Shown here: positions 15,547 through 22,728 of the stretch, piece by piece
How positions within the stretch are numbered: the first letter of the stretch is position 1
Layout: each line of letters begins with the position of its first letter
DNA from: Veillonella absiana
GTDB taxonomy: Bacteria; Bacillota; Negativicutes; Veillonellales; Veillonellaceae
Length of the DNA stretch: 37,523 bases
Reading direction: 5' to 3' (one strand)
NCBI RefSeq assembly: GCF_032970905.1
Contig: NZ_JAWJZA010000020.1
The notes under the pieces: generated by a model
What the model was told of the DNA's origin: nothing
The model's database searches: none
The model's input: only the letters and a program-made list of their open reading frames with translations
Made by a program: the position numbers and the translations under genes

Positions 15547-17357
15547 CATTAAGAATGGAAACAATGAAAGGGTTACACCGCACACATAGTTGTGGTACTA
15601 TCTCTGCTGAACAGGTAGGGCAAGAGGTCGTATTGTGCGGTTGGGTTGAACGTCGTCGTGATCATGGCGGACTTATTTTTATCGATCTTCGCGATCGTTC
15701 TGGGGTAGTACAAATCGTAGCATCTCCAGATCATAATATGGAATCTTTCCATAAAGCAGAAGACGTACGTAACGAATTCGTATTATGCGTACGTGGTAAA
15801 ATTACAGAACGTGATGCGGATGCAGTGAATCCAAACTTACCAACTGGTCAATTTGAAATGTACTGCGAAGAATTACGTGTGTTGAATTCATCCAAAACAC
15901 CTCCATTCTACATTCAAGACGATGTGGACGTTGATGAAAATATCCGCTTGAAATATCGTTATTTGGACCTTCGTCGCCCAGAAATGCAACGTAACTTGAT
16001 CCTTCGTCATAAAGTAACAAAAGCAATGCGCGACTTCTTCGATAACCATGATTTCATGGAAATCGAAACGCCAATGTTGACTAAGAGTACACCAGAAGGT
16101 GCTCGTGACTATTTGGTGCCTTCCCGTGTTAATGCAGGTACATTCTATGCATTGCCACAATCTCCACAAATTTTCAAACAAATCTTGATGGTTGCTGGTT
16201 ATGAAAAATATTTCCAAATCGTTCGTTGTTTCCGCGATGAAGATTTGCGTGCTGACCGTCAACCTGAGTTTACTCAACTCGATATTGAAATGAGCTTTAT
16301 CAATGAAGAAGATATTTTGACAATGTTGGAACAAATGGTAGCTCATGTATTCAAAACTACAATGGGTAAAGACTTAGTATTGCCAATGCCTCGTATCACT
16401 TGGGACGAAGCAATGGATAAATACGGTTCTGATAAACCAGATCTTCGCTTTGACATGGCTTTCACAGACGTTACTGAATATGTGAAAGATACTGAATTCA
16501 AAGTATTCCGTTCCGTTATCGATAATGGTGGCGTTGTAAAAGGTATCGTTGTGCCTGGCGATGCTGGTATCCCTCGTCGTGAACTAGATGACCTTGTTGA
16601 TTATGTAGGCCGTTATGGCGCTAAAGGTTTGGCATGGGCATGCTTCAACGAAGATGGTTCCATTAAATCTCAAATCATGAAATTCTTGGGTGAAGATACA
16701 ATTCGCAATATTGGTACAGCTATGAACGCTCAACCTGGCGACCTTGTATTGATGATTGCTGATAAACCAGCAACAGTAGCTAAAGCTCTTGGCGAATTGC
16801 GCCTTGAAATGGCTCGCCGCATGAATATGATTGATGAAGACTTGTTGGCATTCACATGGGTAACTGATTTCCCTATGTTCGAATACAGCGAAGAAGATAA
16901 ACGCTTCGTAGCAATGCATCATCCGTTCACAATGCCTCGTGAAGCAGACCTTGATAAATTAGAAACTGATCCAGGTTCTGTAAAAGCTATCGCTTATGAT
17001 ATGGTATTGAACGGTGTTGAAATCGGTGGTGGTTCCTTGCGTATTTATCAATCCGATATTCAAGAACGCGTATTCAAAGCTATCGGCTTGTCTGAAGAAG
17101 AAGCAAAATCCAAATTCGGATTCATGCTTGATGCATTCCAATTCGGCGCTCCTCCACATGGTGGCTGTGCATTCGGTCTTGACCGCTTGGTAATGTTGAT
17201 GGCAAAACGCAAATCTATCCGTGATGTAATTGCGTTCCCTAAAACACAAAGCGCGTCTGACTTGATGAGCCAAGCTCCATCTGAAGTAGAAGCGAAACAG
17301 TTGAAAGAACTTCATATCAAACCCGATACTGAAGAAGAAACTCAAAGCTTAGTGTAA
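15543..17357 (+). CDS. aspS: Aspartyl-tRNA synthetase, bacterial type
   Basis: Class II synthetase that charges tRNA-Asp (604 residues from this start). It has an N-terminal OB fold for the anticodon (VVLCGWVERRRDHGGLIFIDL), catalytic motifs FRDEDLRADRQPEFTQLDIE and HGGCAFGLDRLVMLM, and between them the GAD insertion (about 290-420) of bacterial enzymes. Three in-frame ATGs are possible (15543, 15555, 15564). The ribosome-like AAGGA at 15539-15543 fits 15555 best by spacing, while 15543 gives the four-base overlap with hisS; the start is therefore unsettled by a few residues. Whether it also charges tRNA-Asn cannot be decided by eye. Codon use is strongly biased, as expected for high expression. 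A long terminator follows. Confidence 0.95.
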   Translation: MTLRMETMKGLHRTHSCGTISAEQVGQEVVLCGWVERRRDHGGLIFIDLRDRSGVVQIVASPDHNMESFHKAEDVRNEFVLCVRGKITERDADAVNPNLPTGQFEMYCEELRVLNSSKTPPFYIQDDVDVDENIRLKYRYLDLRRPEMQRNLILRHKVTKAMRDFFDNHDFMEIETPMLTKSTPEGARDYLVPSRVNAGTFYALPQSPQIFKQILMVAGYEKYFQIVRCFRDEDLRADRQPEFTQLDIEMSFINEEDILTMLEQMVAHVFKTTMGKDLVLPMPRITWDEAMDKYGSDKPDLRFDMAFTDVTEYVKDTEFKVFRSVIDNGGVVKGIVVPGDAGIPRRELDDLVDYVGRYGAKGLAWACFNEDGSIKSQIMKFLGEDTIRNIGTAMNAQPGDLVLMIADKPATVAKALGELRLEMARRMNMIDEDLLAFTWVTDFPMFEYSEEDKRFVAMHHPFTMPREADLDKLETDPGSVKAIAYDMVLNGVEIGGGSLRIYQSDIQERVFKAIGLSEEEAKSKFGFMLDAFQFGAPPHGGCAFGLDRLVMLMAKRKSIRDVIAFPKTQSASDLMSQAPSEVEAKQLKELHIKPDTEEETQSLV

Positions 17358-17368
17358 CAACTATATCG

Positions 17369-17445
17369 CCCCCCTATATATGTTTTTCGCTCCTGAGCGC
17401 CTACGGCGCAATGTCTCTGCGAAACATATATAGGGGGGCTCTTTT
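17369..17445 (+). terminator. Long hairpin terminator after aspS, with a small GC hairpin at its tip
   Basis: A stem of about 20 bp (17369-17390 with 17419-17438, C6 facing G6, two-base bulge) is followed by CTCTTTTATT. The loop carries a second hairpin GCGCC-TAC-GGCGC (17397-17409). Architecture and apex resemble elements 1 and 2 at 3786-4267. Confidence 0.85.
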
Positions 17446-17494
17446 ATTGTGTAAAAACTGGTGTTAATATGCATAAATTCTGAATTGTCAAGTC

Positions 17495-17523
17495 TTGAAA
17501 TGTATATATATTAATGCTATTAT
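17495..17523 (+). promoter_or_regulatory. Promoter of 6S RNA
   Basis: TTGAAA (17495-17500) and TATTAT (17518-17523) are separated by exactly 17 bases. The start would be near 17530, which fits the beginning of the folded RNA. An alternative pair, TTGTCA at 17485 with TATATT at 17507, is less well placed. Confidence 0.6.
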
Positions 17524-17529
17524 ATAGCC

Positions 17530-17728
17530 ATAAGATATCCCTGCTGTGTGCGTGTGATATCGCAGTTTTGAGCCAACACATCTACTTCGGGAGTTCAAAC
17601 TCTCATAGCGGCACGACGCTCTTCGGAGTACGCAATGTTATGAGGCGGACACCCACCTGCTCTTGCAGGATCAAAACGCGGTACATTACGGCATGGTGGG
17701 GTTCTTTCCGCCTAAGGGCGGTTTTTTT
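17530..17728 (+). ncRNA. ssrS: 6S RNA (regulator of RNA polymerase)
   Basis: 6S RNA mimics an open promoter and binds sigma-A RNA polymerase. No ORF fits here, and the sequence folds into one long rod as the family does: 17539-17548 (CCCUGCUGUG) pairs with 17692-17701 (with G-U pairs), 17565-17571 (GUUUUGA) with 17671-17677, CTCATA 17602-17607 with TATGAG 17639-17644, and a side hairpin CCTGC-TCTT-GCAGG at 17656-17669. It has its own promoter and terminator. Its place between aspS and rarA is where B. subtilis keeps 6S-1 (bsrA). The assignment rests on fold and position; a covariance-model search would settle it. The ends are approximate. Confidence 0.8.
17708..17728 (+). terminator. Intrinsic terminator of 6S RNA
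   Basis: CCGCC-TAAG-GGCGG followed by seven T. It lies 22 bases before the rarA start codon, so rarA is either read through from the 6S promoter or has a promoter inside this stretch that I do not see. Confidence 0.85.
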
Positions 17729-17749
17729 ATTATATGAGGAGTGACGACA

Positions 17750-19057
17750 ATGGATAGTTTGTTTGATACTATTGAAGTGAATAAGTATGAACCATTACCG
17801 GTAAGAATGAGACCAACTAGCTTGGATCATTTCTTTGGCCAAGAAAAGGCTGTGGGTAAGGGAACTTTTTTGCGCGCCATGGTTGAACAGAATACAATTC
17901 CGTCTATGTTGTTCTATGGCCCTTGTGGGACTGGTAAGACGACATTGGCGGGTATTATTGCCAAAATCAGTCACAGTCATTTTGTAAATTTAAACGCTAC
18001 CAATGCAGGCATTGGTGAACTGCGTAAGATTATAGAAGAGGCGCGTAAGCGCATTCGTTCGTTGCAACAGCGAACTATTTTATTCCTCGATGAAATTCAT
18101 CGCTTTAATAAGAGTCAACAGGACGTGCTATTACCATGTGTTGAGGATGGTACCATCATTTTGATTGGTGCCACTACGGAGAATCCATTTTTCGAGGTAA
18201 ATCGTCCTTTATTATCTAGATTACGTTTGATTACCCTTGAACTATTAACTCCTAAGGCGATTGCTCAAATTTTGCATCGTGCCCTCACGGATACTGAGGT
18301 AGGCATCGGGGAGCGTCATTTACATGTTGAGGACAATTTGCTTGAGGAAATCGGCATTTTCGTTAATGGTGATGGTCGCATGGCCCTCAATATTTTAGAA
18401 CAGGCTTCGGCCATGGTACCGGAGGGTGGAACGATTACCCTGGAGGTGCTAGAAAAGGTCGTAGGCCGTCGGGTGTATAGTTACGATAAAAAAGGTGACA
18501 ATCATTACGACACAATTTCTGCTTTTATTAAAAGTATGCGTGGATCTGATGTACAGGCGACATTGCACTATTTAGCACGTATGATTGAGGCTGGTGAAGA
18601 TCCTAATTTTATTGCTCGTCGTATCGTCATTTGTTCTGCTGAGGATGTAGGGCTTGCTGATCCACAAGCGCTTGTGATTGCTAATGCAGCAGCACAGGCG
18701 GCGCATTTGGTGGGATTCCCTGAGGCGCGTATTATACTTTCAGAAGCGGCAGTCTATGTAGCGCTTGCGCCTAAGAGTAACAGTGCATACATGGGTATTG
18801 ATGCGGCTATTGCTGATGTACGTCACAAGGAGTGTGGACAGGTGCCAGATCATTTGAAGGATTCTCATTACAGTGGGGCTATCAAACTAGGTCATGGGCA
18901 GACCTATAAATATGCCCATAGTTATCCGAATGCCTATGTAAAACAACAGTATTTGCCTGATCCATTGGTGAAAGCTAAGTATTACGAGGGCCATCGACGA
19001 GGTCGAGAAGAATCCTTACTGGATGACTGGGAACGTAGAATTGGTTTGAAGAAATAA
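17750..19057 (+). CDS. rarA: Replication-associated recombination protein RarA (MgsA), AAA+ ATPase
   Basis: AAA+ ATPase related to clamp-loader subunits and RuvB that acts at stalled replication forks. Walker A GPCGTGKT is at residues 57-64, Walker B is ILFLDEIHRFNKSQQD, sensor 1 is IGATTENPFFEVN with the arginine finger in RPLLSRLR, and the C-terminal oligomerisation domain contains KSMRGSDVQATLHYLARM and the ending GHRRGREE. At 435 residues it has normal length. The ATG at 17750 is preferred because GAGGA lies nine bases before it; a GTG at 17741 touches that ribosome site and is too close. It follows the 6S RNA, as in other Firmicutes. Confidence 0.94.
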   Translation: MDSLFDTIEVNKYEPLPVRMRPTSLDHFFGQEKAVGKGTFLRAMVEQNTIPSMLFYGPCGTGKTTLAGIIAKISHSHFVNLNATNAGIGELRKIIEEARKRIRSLQQRTILFLDEIHRFNKSQQDVLLPCVEDGTIILIGATTENPFFEVNRPLLSRLRLITLELLTPKAIAQILHRALTDTEVGIGERHLHVEDNLLEEIGIFVNGDGRMALNILEQASAMVPEGGTITLEVLEKVVGRRVYSYDKKGDNHYDTISAFIKSMRGSDVQATLHYLARMIEAGEDPNFIARRIVICSAEDVGLADPQALVIANAAAQAAHLVGFPEARIILSEAAVYVALAPKSNSAYMGIDAAIADVRHKECGQVPDHLKDSHYSGAIKLGHGQTYKYAHSYPNAYVKQQYLPDPLVKAKYYEGHRRGREESLLDDWERRIGLKK

Positions 19058-19094
19058 AAAACTATATAGAAAATAAACAATATACTACAATATA

Positions 19095-19103
19095 TGGTAT
19101 AAT
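19095..19103 (+). promoter_or_regulatory. Extended -10 promoter upstream of ftsK
   Basis: TGgTATAAT is a perfect extended -10 in an AT-rich spacer. No clear -35 is needed for this class. It lies 110 bases before the ftsK ATG. Confidence 0.5.
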
Positions 19104-19150
19104 TAAATGATATTTAAGTGTATATATGACACATTGATATAGATTGCATC

Positions 19151-19176
19151 ATACGCCTGTATAGAGCCAGGTGTAT
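19151..19176 (+). other. Small hairpin in the ftsK leader
   Basis: ATACGCCTG (19151-19159) pairs with CAGGTGTAT (19168-19176), with one G-U, followed by TTTGTG. It may be a weak attenuator in the ftsK leader or may have no function. Confidence 0.3.
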
Positions 19177-19213
19177 TTGTGCACAGTTTTGAGAGATAAG
19201 GATTAACATAGAT

Positions 19214-22177
19214 ATGGCAGACGAAAAAAAGGTCGCACCTAGACGAAAGAGAACGACCACTGCGAGAAAAACAACTCGTAAGCGCCCTACAAAGGCGAAT
19301 GTGGGTCAATCTAGTGAAGGATTCTCTCTTTCTAAAGAGGTGAAAGGTTTAATTGTCATCGCTTTTGGTATCGTGGCTTTGATTGGTTTCTTTGGAATTA
19401 AAGTAGGTATTGTAGGCGAGTTTTTGACAGGTATTTTTCAATATGGTTTCGGGTTAGGTGGAATTATTCCCTGTCTAGCTTGGTTATATGCTGGCTGGCG
19501 CTTGTTATATAGTGGCAGCTTTATATCGTTTACAAAACGAGGCGTATTATTTACATTGTTTTTTATTTTCTTGATGGCCCTCGTCCCATTGTGGCGTGTA
19601 CCAGCAGGGCAAGAATTATATACAGTAAATTTATTGAATCAAGGTGGCTTTATAGGTGGCCTTGTAGCAATGGTGTTGCGTACTATCGTTGGGGAAATAG
19701 GATCTATCATTCTTGATGTAATCCTATTAATCGCCCTTGGGATGCTTATTTTCCGCTTGTCTTTGAGTAAAGGTCTTCACAAGGCGAAGGACACAGCACA
19801 AGTCGGTGTAGATGTAGCTAAGGTTGGCGTTGACGTAGCTAAAGATATTGCAGCAGAACAAGCACAAGTGATGAAGGATGCAGCTGCTGAAAAAGCTCGT
19901 GAAATGAAAACTCTTCTTGAGGATTGGAATGAACAACGTAAAGTAGCGGCTGCTGAGCGTCGTGCTTATAACCGTGAACGAGATACTCGATTTGAAGAAG
20001 TAGCAGATAGTGCAAAAGCTGCGCTAGCAGAACGTGGATTTAATGTTGAGTCCCATCAAGACAATGTAACTGCGGATAGTACTGTAAATGCTAATGACGT
20101 AAATCCATATGCAAGAAATATGGATACTACAGTAGATTCTGTAGTATCTGCACCATCAGTATCTGCATCAGTAGAATCTGCATCAATAGAACCTGTAGAA
20201 ACGGTAACAATTGAAAATACATCGGTACCATCTGTAGAAAACATAGCTGGACCATCTACAGATGATTATGTAGTGGGGCCAATGAGTACTCTTAATAATT
20301 CTGATTTTGGTGATACAAATCATGTATATGGTGATAATAATGCTTTCGATGTGGTAGAGCCAGAAATTGAAGCGATTTCAGTGGATGATACATTTGAACC
20401 ATTACATGATATAGAGACCGTAACCTCACCTACTAGTGCTATCAATTATGGGGTACCAGAATCTTATGATAGTGGTTATGACGATTTTGATGATACGAAT
20501 TATGATGATGAATATGATGAATTTGACAATCACGCCCCTACAGAGGAAAAACCATTTGTTCGTCGCTCTCTTATCGAGAGTGGGGAGGGGGATGTTCGTA
20601 CTGTCGATGCAGTACCAATAGCACCAATAGCACCAATAGTACCAATAGTACCTTCGATTGAGGGAACTGAAGAGGATACTGCAGCAGTCGCGGTGTCTAC
20701 AGAAGGTAAGATTCATCGTTCTATTGAACGGGAATATCATTTCCCTAGTTTAGAAATTCTTGCTAAAGGTGAAGTCAGTCAAGTCGCGAGTGAAGAAGTC
20801 GCACATAATGCGAGTCTTCTTGAAACTACATTGAAAAGTTTTGGTATTACAGCTAGAGTTGTTAATGCCACACAAGGTCCTGCGGTAACTCGTTACGAGT
20901 TAGAACCTGCACCAGGCACGAAGGTTAGTAAAATTGTCAATCTTACAGATGACTTGAAATTGAGCCTAGCTGCTGCAGATATCCGTATGGAGGCTCCAAT
21001 TCCGGGCAAATCTGCTATTGGTATCGAGGTACCTAATAAATCGATATCTGCTGTACATCTTCGGGATGTATTGGACTGTGATGACTTTAAAGGCGCTCGT
21101 GGAGGCATTCCCGTTGGCCTTGGCAAGGACATTGCAGGTAAACCGATTATCACAGATTTGGCAAAAATGCCGCATCTATTGGTAGCCGGTTCAACGGGTT
21201 CTGGTAAATCCGTATGTATTAATACATTGATTTCTAGTATTTTATTCAGCCGTAAACCAGAGGAAGTTAAGCTAATCCTTATTGACCCTAAAATGGTTGA
21301 ATTATCTACATACAATGGTATTCCTCATTTGATGGCACCTGTTGTAACAGATATGAAAAAGGCGGCAGCTGTCCTCCGTTGGGCTGTTCGTGAAATGGAG
21401 GCGCGGTACCGTACATTCGCCGCTACAGGCGTGCGTGATGTGAAACGGTATAACGAATTACATCCTAAAACAGCGATGCCATTAGTGCTTATTATTATCG
21501 ATGAGTTAGCCGACTTGATGATGACGGCACCAGCAGACATTGAGGAATCCATTAGCCGTTTGGCACAGATGGCTCGTGCTGCTGGTCTGCACATGGTTCT
21601 GGCGACACAACGTCCATCTGTTAATGTAATTACTGGTACAATCAAGGCGAACGTACCAAGCCGTATTTCCTTTGCCGTAGCTACACAAATCGACTCCCGT
21701 ACCATTCTTGATATGGCGGGGGCTGAAAAATTACTTGGTAAAGGTGATATGTTGTTTGCCCCAATTGGGTCTAATAAACCAGTGCGTATTCAAGGTGCTT
21801 TCATCAGTGATGATGAGGTGGAACATCTTGTTTCCTTTGTGAAAGCTCAGCGTCAGCCTGAATATGATGATACTGTAACAGAGGCAGAGGAGAAAGAAGA
21901 GGCCAAAGAAGAGAAGAAAGAGGAGGAATTCCGCGATGAGCTCTTGGAACGTGCCGTTGATCTCGTGATGGACTCTGGTCAGGCCTCTGTGTCTATGTTA
22001 CAACGACGATTCCGAATTGGTTATACACGAGCAGCGCGTCTCGTAGATACTATGGAGGATTTGAAAATCGTTGGTCCTAATGTGGGCAGTAAGGCTCGTG
22101 ATATTTTGATGAGTCATGCTCAAGTCAAAGAAAAATACTTCCCTCAATCCAGTAATACGGAAGGTGAGGGTAATTAA
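19214..22177 (+). CDS. ftsK: DNA translocase FtsK/SpoIIIE
   Basis: Membrane-anchored hexameric pump that moves chromosome ends through the division septum (987 residues). After a basic N-terminus (RRKRTTTARKTTRKR) come about four hydrophobic helices (residues 45-190), then a coiled, Ala/Lys/Glu-rich stretch and an acidic, Ser/Thr/Asp-rich linker (about 270-510). The motor has a beta domain with AGSTGSGKS (658-666), Walker B LVLIIIDELADLM and the ATQRPSVNVITG segment. A C-terminal winged-helix gamma domain (RRFRIGYTRAARLVDTME) should read polar KOPS-type sequences. The linker is longer than in B. subtilis SpoIIIE and contains a 9-bp tandem repeat (20614-20649). The ATG has a modest AAGGA ribosome site. 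Confidence 0.95.
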   Translation: MADEKKVAPRRKRTTTARKTTRKRPTKANVGQSSEGFSLSKEVKGLIVIAFGIVALIGFFGIKVGIVGEFLTGIFQYGFGLGGIIPCLAWLYAGWRLLYSGSFISFTKRGVLFTLFFIFLMALVPLWRVPAGQELYTVNLLNQGGFIGGLVAMVLRTIVGEIGSIILDVILLIALGMLIFRLSLSKGLHKAKDTAQVGVDVAKVGVDVAKDIAAEQAQVMKDAAAEKAREMKTLLEDWNEQRKVAAAERRAYNRERDTRFEEVADSAKAALAERGFNVESHQDNVTADSTVNANDVNPYARNMDTTVDSVVSAPSVSASVESASIEPVETVTIENTSVPSVENIAGPSTDDYVVGPMSTLNNSDFGDTNHVYGDNNAFDVVEPEIEAISVDDTFEPLHDIETVTSPTSAINYGVPESYDSGYDDFDDTNYDDEYDEFDNHAPTEEKPFVRRSLIESGEGDVRTVDAVPIAPIAPIVPIVPSIEGTEEDTAAVAVSTEGKIHRSIEREYHFPSLEILAKGEVSQVASEEVAHNASLLETTLKSFGITARVVNATQGPAVTRYELEPAPGTKVSKIVNLTDDLKLSLAAADIRMEAPIPGKSAIGIEVPNKSISAVHLRDVLDCDDFKGARGGIPVGLGKDIAGKPIITDLAKMPHLLVAGSTGSGKSVCINTLISSILFSRKPEEVKLILIDPKMVELSTYNGIPHLMAPVVTDMKKAAAVLRWAVREMEARYRTFAATGVRDVKRYNELHPKTAMPLVLIIIDELADLMMTAPADIEESISRLAQMARAAGLHMVLATQRPSVNVITGTIKANVPSRISFAVATQIDSRTILDMAGAEKLLGKGDMLFAPIGSNKPVRIQGAFISDDEVEHLVSFVKAQRQPEYDDTVTEAEEKEEAKEEKKEEEFRDELLERAVDLVMDSGQASVSMLQRRFRIGYTRAARLVDTMEDLKIVGPNVGSKARDILMSHAQVKEKYFPQSSNTEGEGN
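20614..20649 (+). repeat. Four tandem copies of a 9-bp unit inside ftsK
   Basis: ACCAATAG(C/T) is repeated four times and encodes alternating Pro-Ile-Ala and Pro-Ile-Val in the linker. A gain or loss of units keeps the frame, so copy number may vary among strains without breaking the gene. Confidence 0.9.
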
Positions 22178-22261
22178 ATACGTGATAGACCGGACTCATA
22201 CGACTCTTTTTGAAGGAATTGTATATAGTCGGTGAAAATATATGTTGAAAGGAGCTGTCCA

Positions 22262-22714
22262 ATGGCATCTATAGGGGAAGAACTTCGTCGTGAACGTGTG
22301 CGACGTGGATTGACTTTCAAAGACGTAGAACAAGTATTACATATCCGATCTGCCTATTTAGAGGCCATTGAAGATGGTAACTTTAAATTAATACCTGGTC
22401 ATGTGTATACGAAGGGATTCATTCGTAATTATGCGAATTATCTTGGCTTAGATGGCCAACGTCTTGTGGTATCTTATCAGGATTTGATTGGCGAGAAACA
22501 TGCTTTCACGGTGCGGACCTTAGATCGTAAACGCAAGAAAGCACAAAAAGAGCAATTACAAACTGAATATGAAGAGCATACGGTGGAAAAAAAACGTATT
22601 TCTCTTGAAACACGTCAACGTAAACGTCAAAAAACGATGGCCCAAGAACGTATGGTGCTTGGAACCATCCTGGTTCTCATAGTATTATTTTTAATTTGGT
22701 TATTCTTTCTATAG
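22262..22714 (+). CDS. RodZ-like helix-turn-helix protein with one membrane segment
   Basis: Short protein (150 residues). Residues 4-70 form an Xre-type helix-turn-helix of the RodZ kind (IGEELRRERVRRGLTFKDVEQVLHIR in two pieces, then YLEAIEDG and GHVYTKGFIRNYANYLGLD). A very basic coiled stretch (about 85-128) and a single C-terminal membrane helix (LGTILVLIVLFLIWLFFL) follow. RodZ links the MreB cytoskeleton to the cell wall machinery through this fold. The periplasmic domain of full RodZ is absent, since the protein ends right after the membrane segment. The ATG at 22262 is chosen because AAAGGAGC lies at the right distance; a GTG at 22232 has no such site. It lies between ftsK and the ygiQ-type gene. 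Confidence 0.85.
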   Translation: MASIGEELRRERVRRGLTFKDVEQVLHIRSAYLEAIEDGNFKLIPGHVYTKGFIRNYANYLGLDGQRLVVSYQDLIGEKHAFTVRTLDRKRKKAQKEQLQTEYEEHTVEKKRISLETRQRKRQKTMAQERMVLGTILVLIVLFLIWLFFL

Positions 22715-22728
22715 GATAAGGTAGGGAC

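Noticed and set aside
17514..17744. A 76-residue ORF between aspS and rarA
   Set aside because: It covers the 6S RNA and its terminator; the RNA fold and promoter explain the sequence better.
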